DNA of 64,000 nt from Planctomyces sp. (GTDB taxonomy: Bacteria > Planctomycetota > Planctomycetia > Planctomycetales > Planctomycetaceae), in assembly GCA_016795105.1 (NCBI GenBank), contig JAEUIH010000005.1, positions 191,483 to 255,482 of the forward strand. The letters are read 5' to 3'. The first letter of the stretch is position 1. The number at the start of each line of letters is the position of its first letter. This document shows positions 9,254 to 19,729 of the stretch, in pieces. The notes under the pieces are model-generated. The model was not told the origin of the DNA and did not search any database. It worked only from the letters and a program-made list of their open reading frames with translations. The position numbers and the translations under genes are program-made.

Positions 9254-12200
9254 TATTTGAATTCCGTGAATTCCGGTTGATTGATCTTTGGTTCTGCCGT
9301 GAATGCAATTCGGTGCCCGTCAGGTGACCAGTCGCAGTCAATAATTCTCCAGTTCGGCGGCTGTCCGGGAACCGGCTGGATCGACCCTGGCTTGCTTCTC
9401 TTCACGATGAACATTTGAGGAACACCGAGGGATGGGTCGAGGCCTGAGAACAGGATTTGATCAGCGTCTGGATGCCATGAGATGTTGGAGTGAAGTCGGG
9501 CAGCAGTCCACAGCACCTGAAATGACTCGGGACCTGCGATATCGATTGCCGCTATTGCGGCTGTCGATGAGTTTTCTGATTTGATCCTTGCTTTGAACGC
9601 AAGCGACTTTCCATCGGGGGACCACTGCATGCCTTTCTCAAGTGTAATCCATGACAATGGTTCGTTGAGCTCTGGAATTGTACGCAGTTGTTGAGAACGA
9701 GTATCGTAGAGGGTAATTCGATTGCCACTGATCCATGCGATTGTCTGCCCATTGGGTGACCAGACCGCGCCTATTCCATTCGGGTCGAGCGATATTCGCT
9801 GATTTAGGTCATCAAGCGAACAAAGTTGTACACCTGCCTGATCTGACGACAACACCATCTGCGAACCATCAGGAGAGAGATCGGGGAAGGTACCGGTGCC
9901 GACGCTGCGAAGACTTGAAGGAGAAAGGTTCAGAAGCATGACCATCCCGACGGCTCCATTACTTAACTCGGAGACGATTGTCTTTCCGTCTGCAGTCCAT
10001 CGAGGCCATTTGATATATCGAAATGGTTCGTTGGCCGGAATTACGGGCTGTGGCTCTGTTGTCGTCGTCTGTCGAAGATCGAGTACATAGAGATTGCGGG
10101 GTGACGTGGTATACATGTCCGACATGTCGATCACATCGGCCCGGATGGAGAGTTTTTTCCACAACACATTCACAGTCGACGGCGTCTTTCCGGCGGAATA
10201 ACAACTGTTCCGAAGCATGAAGTCGCCGGGGAGAATCGGGATTTTGGGACCGGGCATTGAGTGAAGAATCCGAAAGCGGGGAGAATCCCCCGGAGCCATC
10301 AGGTAGTGCAGGGTTTCTCCTCGACGAGCCAACCGCAATCGTCCAGCGCGAAAGTCGTCAGCCTTGATCACTGGATAGCTAAACCGAAATCCCTTTGACC
10401 CGGTTTCGAGGATTTCTACCTGCGAGATTCCGCGAAGTGGTGTATCCGGATGCCGGATCAGCCCGTGATACAACAGATTTGCCTGATGATCCTGTATGAA
10501 ACTTCGGAAGCCAAGATAGATTGCGGACGAACCGTTTTCAGAAACCTCCAGCTGCAGGTCGGAATACTCGGCAATGACATCGAAGTCTCCGTCAATTCGA
10601 AGTCGAGGGCCTGTGGAGTGTGTTGTCTGACCATTCTGAAAGCCAGTGCCCCCCATTCGCAAGCCCTGACGCGTGAGTGTCACTGCGTTCGCTTGACTTG
10701 CCTCAGTGCGGAATTTTGACTGAAAATCCTGAGCCGCAGCGGATGCAAAATCAAACTCGAACGAATCGGCCAGCAAATCACGTTCGTGGTCGAGAGTGTC
10801 GGCTTCAATGGATCGCAATTCCTGCTCAGGAACGGGTGGAACAACTTTCGGCCAGTCACCTTTCAGGATCACATTCCGAATTCGCGCCTCTGTCGCATCT
10901 GCATAGTAAAAGAAACCGAAATTACGGTCTGATTGTTCCTTTACAGAACCTTCAAACACTGATTGCCCGTTGATCTGAATTGTGATCGAGTCACCTCGAA
11001 TCTTCATGCAGCCGGTGTTCCAGTCCGAGCTGCGGAGAGGAACCGACTGGTCAGCGAATTGATTTGAAACACTGAACTGATTCGCAGGGTCAAGTTCTGT
11101 GTGATCGTGATAGCCGTTGGTGATTCGATGGCAGCGAACGCCTCCTGGGTCCAGAAGCAGTGCCAGCCGTCCCAGCGCCGGATGGACGGCCGAGTGTCCT
11201 TCATCATAGTAGAATTCCCAGGTCACATCGGCGTCCCACACAAGTGGCCAATGATAACGCAGGAACCGTTCAAGCGTCACTTCGGGGAGTTCCTTATTCT
11301 TCTGCCCGATGATTTCGGTCTTTCCTGCTGCTCCCGGCCGAACTTTCCACGAGCAGAGATCCGGCTGCCATGGATCCTCGTACCAGGGAATCCAGCCGGA
11401 CAGGTACGTATATGGCTGAAGTGAATTCACTGAGGTCGCTTGTTGCTCCAGAGGCGATCGCACTTCTGAGAGAACCACCTGCTCAGGGATCTGCGGATTT
11501 CCACTGATATGCACGCTCTTCACCGCACCGGTCACGAAACTCGGATTGCGAATCGCAACCCATGGATCGGAGTTCTGTGGAAGTGAATGACGGAATGTTT
11601 CTCTTCCATTAATAAATCTTGTGACAACCCCATCTCGAACATCGACACGATAGTGAATCCACTCATCCGTTCTTGACAAATGGGGCTCGATTGTTGTTTC
11701 GGGAGCTGCCCTCACTATATCGCCGTATTGAAAGGTCCGATGGTGATACACGGGTGACAGCCAGAGTCCACCGACCATTGGAAACATTTCTTTCCAGCCG
11801 AATCCGGTACACAGGCACTCGAGCGAATAGTTCCCTTGAAGCGGACTTCCGTAAACGATGTATTCGTCTTCATGTTTTCCACGGACCTGAACTGTGCCAT
11901 CGTGGAACTGGAGATAGCCTGAAGGAATCCCGGAACCGCTGGACCAGGATCGGCGCCGAGTGACCCAATGCCACGATTTCAGCTCCAGAGGCTGTCCCCA
12001 CTCCTGCTGTCGCTGCTGAACTGGTAACTGGTTGTACCGAACTCTCCCAAGGAGGTTGACCATCAACGTGTCCCAGGCTTCGGGACCATGGTTTTTGTTA
12101 CCACGAACCTGTGTGTCGACAATCGTTGTCAGAAACGACAGACATTCTTCTGCCAGCACTTCTCGTTCTGTGGCATACACTAATAACAGAGTCTCCGGCA

Positions 12201-12783
12201 GACGATCTCTGAAGTTCGGGAGCCGTAGAGTCACAAACCGTTGAAAGAGCTGGTCGGTCAGCGTCGCGGCAACATCCTTCTGATTCGCAGTCAACGCAAT
12301 CATCGCCAGCAAAGACAATTGAAACCGCTGCTGCACTTCGTCACGTACAGCAATTCCCTCAATCCGGCGCCGCATTTCATCCAGTCGACCACTTTCCTTC
12401 GCGGCTTCGATCCAGCCAAAGACTGGTGTCACAAACTGACCAGACTCAGCAACAAACTTCGCCTGAATTCTGAAGGGCGAATCTGCTGATTGACTTAGAT
12501 TGACCTCGCTCAGATTGACGTCGCTCAGAAAGTCATATCGATCGGAAGGTGCCAGCAAGCTCGCCTTCGACAGAACCCTATAAACATTGTCGGACTCGAC
12601 TTCGCTGTCAAATAGCAGCGACACGCCGAACTCCGCCTCGGTCGTTTCTGTTGTCTTCTGTCGGCCAGTCTCCTGTTGTGCGAGTGATTCTTCTGAGACA
12701 AAGAACAACATCAACGCGAAGCCATATAATAAGAACTGGCTGCATTGGATTCCCCAAGTCCATAAAGGGCGATGAGTAATCAT
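9253..12783 (-). CDS. Secreted ConA-like paralog with C-terminal TolB-like propeller, third of five
   Basis: A 1176-residue protein with a signal segment (~12-35, ending SLAQ). The helical N-terminal region and three ConA-like domains follow the family plan: EDEYIVYGSPLQGNYSLEC at ~310, then HPALGRLALLLDPGG and GDWPKVVP at ~560-670, and LRLARRGETLHYLM at ~830. Unlike its siblings it ends in ~280 residues of TolB/PD40-type propeller repeats, visible as WTADGKTI, LSPDGSQM, WSPNGQTIAW, WSPDGKSLAF, WHPDADQILF and WSPDGHRIAF. PD40 propellers usually mediate protein contacts, so this member may connect the set to a partner; that is inference. Overlaps at both ends are TAATG and ATGA. Confidence 0.78.
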   Translation of the reverse strand: MITHRPLWTWGIQCSQFLLYGFALMLFFVSEESLAQQETGRQKTTETTEAEFGVSLLFDSEVESDNVYRVLSKASLLAPSDRYDFLSDVNLSEVNLSQSADSPFRIQAKFVAESGQFVTPVFGWIEAAKESGRLDEMRRRIEGIAVRDEVQQRFQLSLLAMIALTANQKDVAATLTDQLFQRFVTLRLPNFRDRLPETLLLVYATEREVLAEECLSFLTTIVDTQVRGNKNHGPEAWDTLMVNLLGRVRYNQLPVQQRQQEWGQPLELKSWHWVTRRRSWSSGSGIPSGYLQFHDGTVQVRGKHEDEYIVYGSPLQGNYSLECLCTGFGWKEMFPMVGGLWLSPVYHHRTFQYGDIVRAAPETTIEPHLSRTDEWIHYRVDVRDGVVTRFINGRETFRHSLPQNSDPWVAIRNPSFVTGAVKSVHISGNPQIPEQVVLSEVRSPLEQQATSVNSLQPYTYLSGWIPWYEDPWQPDLCSWKVRPGAAGKTEIIGQKNKELPEVTLERFLRYHWPLVWDADVTWEFYYDEGHSAVHPALGRLALLLDPGGVRCHRITNGYHDHTELDPANQFSVSNQFADQSVPLRSSDWNTGCMKIRGDSITIQINGQSVFEGSVKEQSDRNFGFFYYADATEARIRNVILKGDWPKVVPPVPEQELRSIEADTLDHERDLLADSFEFDFASAAAQDFQSKFRTEASQANAVTLTRQGLRMGGTGFQNGQTTHSTGPRLRIDGDFDVIAEYSDLQLEVSENGSSAIYLGFRSFIQDHQANLLYHGLIRHPDTPLRGISQVEILETGSKGFRFSYPVIKADDFRAGRLRLARRGETLHYLMAPGDSPRFRILHSMPGPKIPILPGDFMLRNSCYSAGKTPSTVNVLWKKLSIRADVIDMSDMYTTSPRNLYVLDLRQTTTTEPQPVIPANEPFRYIKWPRWTADGKTIVSELSNGAVGMVMLLNLSPSSLRSVGTGTFPDLSPDGSQMVLSSDQAGVQLCSLDDLNQRISLDPNGIGAVWSPNGQTIAWISGNRITLYDTRSQQLRTIPELNEPLSWITLEKGMQWSPDGKSLAFKARIKSENSSTAAIAAIDIAGPESFQVLWTAARLHSNISWHPDADQILFSGLDPSLGVPQMFIVKRSKPGSIQPVPGQPPNWRIIDCDWSPDGHRIAFTAEPKINQPEFTEFK

Positions 12784-15700
12784 TGTTCGTCCCCTTGTTG
12801 ATCGGTCCCCTTTTGACTGGTCCCTTGTTGATCGCCGTACTTTTCAGCATAAATCGTCAGGTTTCGAAAACGCACGATCGTGTTTCGGTTTGCACCTCCG
12901 GTGTGTATCAGCGCCCTCAGATAACCCGGAGAGACTGGTTCTCGGCCAATCTGCATGGCGCCGATCACTTGAGGTGCAGAGTCTTCTTTTCCCTGATAGA
13001 CCTGATACACAACATCACCTCGTCGAGCCAGACGAAGCAGTTTTGCCTCGTCTGAAGGCTTTGAGACGAGTTCCTGATAGTTGAACTGGCCGTCTCTCCT
13101 GAGTCGACGAATCTGAGTTTCCGCTCTGCGATCACCAGCCTGATGAATCGCGAACTTTGTTTCTGTTGTTGTTTTGCGTTCGTCAGGGAATTCAGTCAAC
13201 AGCAGAACACAGGACTCATCATTTTGTTTGCAGGGTTCCAGATGCAGGACATCCAGTTCCAGAGAGATATCAAAGTCCCCCTCAATCTGCTGCCTTGACG
13301 TCAGCCCTGATGCCGTCCAGTTGTCACTCCCGGAAACATCAATAAGGAGTCCGTTCTGATCACTGGAGTACGTGCCGGTGCCTTCCCCGAATATTGTGAA
13401 GTCCGTGAGGCTTGATGTCCCTGTTTGCGGCGTGTTCGTTCGAAAATCCCACGTTTGAAAGGCAGGTAGTTGTTTCCGTTGCTGGTTCAATACTTCGATT
13501 GTCGGATACTCTGCCGGTGAAGCACCGAATGCTGATTCAGCTCGAACGTTCAGCGATTTCCATGTGACCGAAGTTGCTCCGGCCTTATGATGTCCCACTA
13601 CCAGTCGAAGCATTGCATCATCGCGAGTCACCGTCTCCTGATGAACGATTTCAAATCGTGATGAATCTCGTTCGGCGTAAAGGTAGTACAGCGTCTTTCC
13701 GCGGCGGACAAGTCTCAACTTTCCGTCGGTTGATTCTTCAGGAGGTGCCGCAAAAAACGAATATTGCGTGTCCGTCCCTCGTTTCTGAAAGACAGCACTC
13801 TGAACAATGTCTTCGCGCCGTTTGCCCTCAAAGAGATAGTGCTTTCGGAACAGGTAGCATTCACTTGCACGTTCATCATCAATCAACGCTGCAATCTGAA
13901 TATTGCCCTCACCGCCGGGTTCCACAGTTGTTGTAAAATGTTCGAATTCGGCAATTGCATCAAAGTCACCGGAAACCACCATCGGAGAGATTACGGCGTA
14001 GTTCGTGTAATTGCCGCCGGGCCGAGTCAATCGAATTCCGGTTGGCCGCTGTTCGATGTTCTTTTCCCAGTCCGCTCCGGCTGCAAACAGCACATCGCCG
14101 CGAAGACCGTTGCGAAAATCGTAATTGAGCACCTCATTGAGAGCATTTCGGTCACCGATTTTTTCACTGAGTGAATGATCTGCCAGCTCCTGATCGTCTT
14201 CCGGCATGAGGCTCTTCGGCCATTGACCGCGCCATCGCATATTGCGAACGCGAACTTCAGACACGTCCGCCCAGTGAAACAGCCCAAAGGTCCTGAGATT
14301 TGATGCCTCGAGTGGTCGCTCAAAAATGGATTGCCCATTCAGCACTAACTCAACCTGGTTTCCCTTTGTAATGATTGAGACAGTGTTCCAGCTTTTCTCG
14401 ACGAGCGGCAAGCCACCTGAAACTTTATGATACTCCGTCTGTGGAGAAATATTGTCCGACCCCAGTGAAGTTGGGTCGTGTCGGCCATCGGTCACCCAGT
14501 GCAGCTCGACGCCACCGGGATTCAGAACCATACACAACCGATCCAGAACAGGATGAACAACTGCCTGACCGGGGTCATAGAAAAACTCGTATTCGATCTT
14601 ACCGTCTTCAATCATCGGCCGATGATAGCGGAGCAGACTCTCGCTGGCCGTATACATGCGGTCGCTCCGTCTGCGACTGTAAAGTTCAGAACCCGATTCT
14701 CGGAAATGCCAATCCCCGCTCTGGCCACCCACCGATTCATCAAAGCAGGCGACCCATCCCGAAAGCCCGGGATTGATCAGGAAGATCTCATCGGGTACCA
14801 CGGGATCGCCAGTAATCCGGAGGTTCTTCACGACTCCATCTGTGAGCCACCAACTGTGAATTGAGAGCCACGGGTCATCGTTCGCTGTGCGTGCCTTCTG
14901 ATAGATCGCTCGGCCATTCAGGGACGTGGTCCGATGACCATCCTGAACATCCAGACGAACTCGCATAGTGTCATACATCCGAGTCAGTGGAGGGTTCAGG
15001 GGAATGTTTGGTTCATCATACCTAAAACCCCCATGAACCACGGAGTTCTGATCCCATGCCGATCCCGCCCAAAAGTTGCCGAAGCCCAGATGGATGTCTT
15101 TCAGGCCGAATGTGGTTGTCGTGGCTTCGACCACGAAGTTGCCCTGCAGAGGTGACACATAGTAGAGATAGTCATGATCATGACCTGTGACGTGCTGGAC
15201 TCTGCCACGCTGCAAGTGCCAGCGAGCGACCGGATATCCGGCACCGCGCGTTTCTGACAACACTCGACTCACAGGCAACCAGGTCCTGAGTCTCGACGAG
15301 TGCGACTGAACAGAGTCAATACTGCTGAGCAACTCCGACTTTACAGTTTCGGCTTGAACACCGGCTTCCCAGTCAAGTTGAAATCGAATGGCGGAGATCG
15401 TTCGTTTCCATCGTTCTGTACAGGGAATTCTGCCTGAGCGAGCATCCTCGCTCAGGGTAATGGCCAGCTCGCGAGAGACCTCTCGATGTCCCGGGAACTG
15501 AAGACTGAACCAGAGTGCGATCGCTTCGGCATCCCGTTCCGGACGACCCTGTTGAGCTGATCGTGCAAGTTCAGTGAGCCGTCTTAGCTGTTGTTCGGCT
15601 TCTGCTGATTGTCCCATGGCAAGCGACAGCATGCTGAGCAGGCAGACATGGTTGATCGTTCTTGCGGGGCTCAGAGATGATCGTTTAGAGGCTTCAATAA

Positions 15701-16118
15701 GGAGCTCCGAAAGACGTCCGCGTTCTGCCGCAGCATTGATCAACTCTATGGCTGGGGAAACGAGTCTGCCTCCGGCATCTTTCGGATCAAGGCTGCTGAA
15801 CTCACTACCGGGAACCGGCCAGGTAGGCGAGTAGTCCGCTTCCATTCGGATCACCTGCGGAGACTCTGCCGGCATCACCCACCGCTTCAGGTACTCAAAT
15901 CGCGATTCGTCGGAAAGGACTCGACTCTGTTTAATTACCTCAAAGACGTTATCCGAAAGTACAGACTCTTCAAACAGATAGACGATCGTCGCAGAAGTCT
16001 TCTGTTCTGCCTGATCTGCAGCGTATGAATGGAAATTCGGCATGCCGGTCAGTGATATACCGACAAAGGTCAATATACCGACAAAGAGCCTGAGTAATGT
16101 CCGAGGGTATCTGCTCAT
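12780..16118 (-). CDS. Secreted ConA-like (DUF1581/DUF1583-like) paralog, second of five
   Basis: A 1112-residue protein with a hydrophobic signal (~8-32, cleavage near SYAADQ). The helical region carries RFEYLKRWVMP. Four ConA-like domains are visible: from HDYLYYVSPLQGNFVVEA at ~310, a second with HPVLDRLCMVLNPGG and GQWPKSLMP (~470-650), a third with LRLVRRGKTLYYLY (~680-865), and a fourth with LRLARRGDVVYQVYQ (~900-1095). The tail is rich in Gln, Gly and Asp. ATG overlaps the upstream stop and its own stop overlaps the next start, both as ATGA. Function unknown. Confidence 0.75.
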   Translation of the reverse strand: MSRYPRTLLRLFVGILTFVGISLTGMPNFHSYAADQAEQKTSATIVYLFEESVLSDNVFEVIKQSRVLSDESRFEYLKRWVMPAESPQVIRMEADYSPTWPVPGSEFSSLDPKDAGGRLVSPAIELINAAAERGRLSELLIEASKRSSLSPARTINHVCLLSMLSLAMGQSAEAEQQLRRLTELARSAQQGRPERDAEAIALWFSLQFPGHREVSRELAITLSEDARSGRIPCTERWKRTISAIRFQLDWEAGVQAETVKSELLSSIDSVQSHSSRLRTWLPVSRVLSETRGAGYPVARWHLQRGRVQHVTGHDHDYLYYVSPLQGNFVVEATTTTFGLKDIHLGFGNFWAGSAWDQNSVVHGGFRYDEPNIPLNPPLTRMYDTMRVRLDVQDGHRTTSLNGRAIYQKARTANDDPWLSIHSWWLTDGVVKNLRITGDPVVPDEIFLINPGLSGWVACFDESVGGQSGDWHFRESGSELYSRRRSDRMYTASESLLRYHRPMIEDGKIEYEFFYDPGQAVVHPVLDRLCMVLNPGGVELHWVTDGRHDPTSLGSDNISPQTEYHKVSGGLPLVEKSWNTVSIITKGNQVELVLNGQSIFERPLEASNLRTFGLFHWADVSEVRVRNMRWRGQWPKSLMPEDDQELADHSLSEKIGDRNALNEVLNYDFRNGLRGDVLFAAGADWEKNIEQRPTGIRLTRPGGNYTNYAVISPMVVSGDFDAIAEFEHFTTTVEPGGEGNIQIAALIDDERASECYLFRKHYLFEGKRREDIVQSAVFQKRGTDTQYSFFAAPPEESTDGKLRLVRRGKTLYYLYAERDSSRFEIVHQETVTRDDAMLRLVVGHHKAGATSVTWKSLNVRAESAFGASPAEYPTIEVLNQQRKQLPAFQTWDFRTNTPQTGTSSLTDFTIFGEGTGTYSSDQNGLLIDVSGSDNWTASGLTSRQQIEGDFDISLELDVLHLEPCKQNDESCVLLLTEFPDERKTTTETKFAIHQAGDRRAETQIRRLRRDGQFNYQELVSKPSDEAKLLRLARRGDVVYQVYQGKEDSAPQVIGAMQIGREPVSPGYLRALIHTGGANRNTIVRFRNLTIYAEKYGDQQGTSQKGTDQQGDEQ

Positions 16119-19100
16119 TTCGAATTGTCTTCCTGAGCATCCGGTATGTTCAGCTGAGCCTGTTTGTCGCCTGACCAGACCTCGAAGTTTTTGAGCACCA
16201 TTTCGGAGGTACGATCCGGACCACCTGTGTGAAGCAGAATTTTGGCATTACGAACGTCTGAATTACCGACCTCGATTTGTCCAACAATCTGTTCGGACTG
16301 TTCCAGGTTCGGAGTTTCTGTTGCCTGGCTGGAAGGACTTGATGCAGCCGCTTCCACAGCTGTCTCAGAGTCACCAATCACAGTCAGCAGCGTACCGCGT
16401 CGGGCAAGTCGAAGTGCCCTGACGTTTGTTACACTGATTCTCCCAAAATTGTGATAGTGAAATTCCCCATCTGACTTTCGAGTGCGGATTTGTCCGGCCA
16501 TTTCCGAGGTACCCGTATCGGTGATTGAATAGATGGCGCTCACCTGAGTCTCAAGATCGTCTGCAAAATCAACCTGCAGAAAAATGCCTGAATTCTGACC
16601 GTTGGTTGGCTGTGCGAACTTCACCTGATCAAAATCGGCGTGAACATCAAAGTCACCTTGAAAGGACACCCGAGTTGCAATGCCGGATGACGTCCAGCCC
16701 ACGTCCCCTTGTGCGAGAATCGGCAGGCCGTTTGAAGCTATTGACCAGGGTCTCAGGTCTCCCCAGCGATATAGATCAGCGGGATCAGGAGAGGTTTTTG
16801 AAAGGTCGACATTGAATCGCACTGGCAGATCGCTTCGCGATCGATTCAGTTCCACGAGTCGCTCATCGATACCTCCGGCACCCGGACCGAAAATGCCTTC
16901 TGCACGGAGATGGAGCTTCTTCCAGAGAACCGAAGTTGTTCCCTGTTCATGAACCTGAAGCACCAATCGCAATCCATTCAGAGAAACTGGATCGCCGCCA
17001 AAATCGCGACTGGCCCAGTGCCGAAAGTTCGGAGAATCGCCTTCTGCGGTGAAGTAGTGAATTTCTGAGCCACGACGACACAGTTTAAGACGACCACTCC
17101 GCTCTTCCATCGGTTTTGAAATGAAATGTTCTCTCTGCTCACCTTCTCTAATGCGTCGTACAGTTGCACATTGAACAACATGCTGATTGTTGTCTTCAGA
17201 GCTGAACATATGACGTCGCATCACGAGTGCTTCGTCCTGGGTGGACTTCTGAAGCATGGCAATCAGCATCACCGAACTGCCGCCTTTGGGCGCTGGATCA
17301 CTTTCAAACAGATCGTATTCAACAGTCGCATCGAAGTCTCCCGCAATCGATATTGCAGGGGCCAATGTTGTATTGCGATAACCTCCAGGTCCTTTCATGA
17401 ATGCGCGGACGCCTGAAGGGAGAACTTCGAAATTCTGTGGCGCAGCTCCCTGAATAATCGTCAACCGACGAGGATCGATGCCTTCCTTTGCAAAGTCATA
17501 CTCGAATTCACTGTTCATCTTCTGCGCACTTCTGACAGTTTCCTCAGGACTACTGTTCGGAAGACCTTCCGGATTAACAGCCAGATACTGATCCTGAAGA
17601 TCGGGCAGCGACTTCGGCCAGTCTCCAGTCCACTGAACATTTCGAACACGAAGTTCTTCCTGATCAGCATAGTAGAAGAAGCCAAAGAGTCTCTGATTTG
17701 TAAACTCGAGCGGGCGTTTGAAAACAGCCTCACCATTGAGTCTCAGCTGTATTGTGCCGTCCTTCAGCGTCAATGAAGCTGTGTTCCAAAAATTCTGTAT
17801 CAATGGCAGCCGTCCCTGATGCTGCTGATCAGCGATCATGAGCTGTTGGTTGTCCGGAGCAAGTTCGGTTCGTTCCCATCGACCATCCGTCAGCCAGTGG
17901 ACTGCCACTCCATCGGGTTTCATCAACATGCAGAGTCGATCAAGAGCGGGATGGGCACAAGCCTGATTCTCCTGATAGAAGAACTCATATTCGATTGTGC
18001 CATTCTCCATCATTGGTCGGTGGTAGAAGACGGCCTCTTCATGGAAGCAGCTGGGAACACTCACTTCAGCGGAACGCTTTGCTCCGAGGATTCCGCCAGG
18101 TTGTCCTCGCCAGTTCGAATCTGCAACTCCGATCGGATGATCAAAGTACGGCAACCAGCCATCCAGCAGTCGCCCGGTGCAGAGGTTGATCGACGCTGGT
18201 ATTTGAGGAGACCCGGTCACTCGAAGGTCGAATGCGGTTCCTTCCTGAACGTGACCACTGCGAACACCGACCCAGGGATCATCGGTTTCGGTCACCTCAT
18301 GACGATGAATCGGGCGGCCATTTACGAAACTCGTCATTTCTGACGCAGTGACTCGAGTTCTCAGATGGAGGTTCTGATTGATTTTTGTAAGTTTTGGATG
18401 AATTGGTCGCCGTTGAAGACCGGTGACAAGTCCGCCAAACTCGTAGTTCTGATGGTCATAAATCGGATTGACCCAGATCCCTCGCGAGAAGATTCTCAGT
18501 TCAGACCAGTTAAAGGCCGTCGCATCGCATTCGACCGAATAACTTCCCTGGAGCGGGCTCGCGAAATAAAGGAAATCGTTTCCATGACTGACAGGATTCT
18601 CAGCCCGTCCGGGAAAGAGTTTCCATTGGGCAGAAGGCAATCCCATACCACGGGATTCGGCAGAGACCTGTGAATGGGGGTGCCACTGAGATGAATTTTG
18701 AAGTTCAGTGTTTTGCTGCCTTCGGTCTCGAAACTGCTGGCCCCGGCGACTGCGAACCATTCGCGACCAGATCGGATCCGTACCTTTACTCTGGAGTTGC
18801 GTCACCATTCGGTCAATGGAAGAAATCAGGAGGTCGTGTGCATCCGGGTGATGCATACATCGTTCAAACAGAATCAGTTCCGGAGTTCTCCAGACTCTGG
18901 TAAATGGCTGTTCCTGCGCAGAGAGGTTCGAAAATTGATCAAGCTCAGCAAACGCAGCTTCCTGGGAATTCTGCGCCATAAGAATCAGGATCATCAAAGC
19001 AGTCTTCTTCTTCAGCTCAAGCAGATCGTCCGTTCGAACATTGGTCACCAGTCGCAGTAGTTCATCAAGCTGAGCGGACTGTTGAGCCGCATCGACCAGT

Positions 19101-19486
19101 TCAAGGACCGGAGAGACAAGCTGACCGCCATGTGAGACGCGAAAGTGGTCCGTGGGTGGAGGGGTTTGCGGGAAGTCCGGATCCACAGGCGGAGCGGGGT
19201 GCGTCGGAGTGAACTCAAATGTAAATCTGAGTACGTTTGATTCCGGAATCACAAACTTTCTTAGGAAGTGAAATCTCTGGTCCGGAGAAAGCAGAGTTGC
19301 CTGCTGGCAGATATCGCGAGCAGAGCTTTGGTCCATCTGGTCGCTGAAGATTCTGCTGAAGGCGGTGTCCTTCGATGTCTCGGGATCAGTGGCCGCAACC
19401 GCAGACTGTACGAGGACCACAGCAATCCATGCTGGATAAACTATGCGCAGCAAACGGAGCCACGGAAAGCCCTCGGGACTTAGCAT
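16115..19486 (-). CDS. Secreted ConA-like (DUF1581/DUF1583-like) paralog, first of five
   Basis: The first gene of the five-gene unit, 1123 residues. The signal peptide spans ~1-32 (ending SAVAATDP). The layout equals that of the second paralog: a helical region (RFHFLRKFVIP), then ConA-like domains at ~295-440 (NDFLYFASPLQGSYSVEC), ~445-635 (HPALDRLCMLMKPDG, GDWPKSLP), ~670-870 (LKLCRRGSEIHYF) and ~890-1100 (LRLARRGTLL). An Ala/Ser/Glu-rich insert (~1045-1065) interrupts the last domain. It is divergent from the sigma-factor gene across 243 bases, so the two transcription units may share a regulatory region. The start is the first ATG of the frame and directly begins the signal peptide. Confidence 0.75.
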   Translation of the reverse strand: MLSPEGFPWLRLLRIVYPAWIAVVLVQSAVAATDPETSKDTAFSRIFSDQMDQSSARDICQQATLLSPDQRFHFLRKFVIPESNVLRFTFEFTPTHPAPPVDPDFPQTPPPTDHFRVSHGGQLVSPVLELVDAAQQSAQLDELLRLVTNVRTDDLLELKKKTALMILILMAQNSQEAAFAELDQFSNLSAQEQPFTRVWRTPELILFERCMHHPDAHDLLISSIDRMVTQLQSKGTDPIWSRMVRSRRGQQFRDRRQQNTELQNSSQWHPHSQVSAESRGMGLPSAQWKLFPGRAENPVSHGNDFLYFASPLQGSYSVECDATAFNWSELRIFSRGIWVNPIYDHQNYEFGGLVTGLQRRPIHPKLTKINQNLHLRTRVTASEMTSFVNGRPIHRHEVTETDDPWVGVRSGHVQEGTAFDLRVTGSPQIPASINLCTGRLLDGWLPYFDHPIGVADSNWRGQPGGILGAKRSAEVSVPSCFHEEAVFYHRPMMENGTIEYEFFYQENQACAHPALDRLCMLMKPDGVAVHWLTDGRWERTELAPDNQQLMIADQQHQGRLPLIQNFWNTASLTLKDGTIQLRLNGEAVFKRPLEFTNQRLFGFFYYADQEELRVRNVQWTGDWPKSLPDLQDQYLAVNPEGLPNSSPEETVRSAQKMNSEFEYDFAKEGIDPRRLTIIQGAAPQNFEVLPSGVRAFMKGPGGYRNTTLAPAISIAGDFDATVEYDLFESDPAPKGGSSVMLIAMLQKSTQDEALVMRRHMFSSEDNNQHVVQCATVRRIREGEQREHFISKPMEERSGRLKLCRRGSEIHYFTAEGDSPNFRHWASRDFGGDPVSLNGLRLVLQVHEQGTTSVLWKKLHLRAEGIFGPGAGGIDERLVELNRSRSDLPVRFNVDLSKTSPDPADLYRWGDLRPWSIASNGLPILAQGDVGWTSSGIATRVSFQGDFDVHADFDQVKFAQPTNGQNSGIFLQVDFADDLETQVSAIYSITDTGTSEMAGQIRTRKSDGEFHYHNFGRISVTNVRALRLARRGTLLTVIGDSETAVEAAASSPSSQATETPNLEQSEQIVGQIEVGNSDVRNAKILLHTGGPDRTSEMVLKNFEVWSGDKQAQLNIPDAQEDNSK

Positions 19487-19729
19487 GAGAAAACAACCTC
19501 CGAATTCATTTCAGCGATCTGGGTGTGCGCCCCCCGTCAGGAAGTCGCCCGAGAGAGGGTTTTCACGCAGCCGGAACAGCCAAATTTCATGATGCAGAGA
19601 TACAGTTGTCCGTAGTTTCCGCCTGCCAATCTGCCTATTCTTACGAAAACCGTACGTGATTGTCAGCCGAGGATCGTCCGGAATGCAGGTACCTCAGGTT
19701 TCAGCCGGGATTCACGTGATGAGGTCAAA
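19487..19729. promoter_or_regulatory. Divergent regulatory region between paralog operon and sigma-factor gene
   Basis: This 243-base gap must hold the promoters of both the leftward five-gene unit and the rightward sigma-factor unit. I could not find a convincing pair of ECF-type promoters (GGAAC-like -35 and CGT-like -10). One GGAAC occurs near 19571 without a correctly spaced -10. The regulatory role is inferred from position only. Confidence 0.4.
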
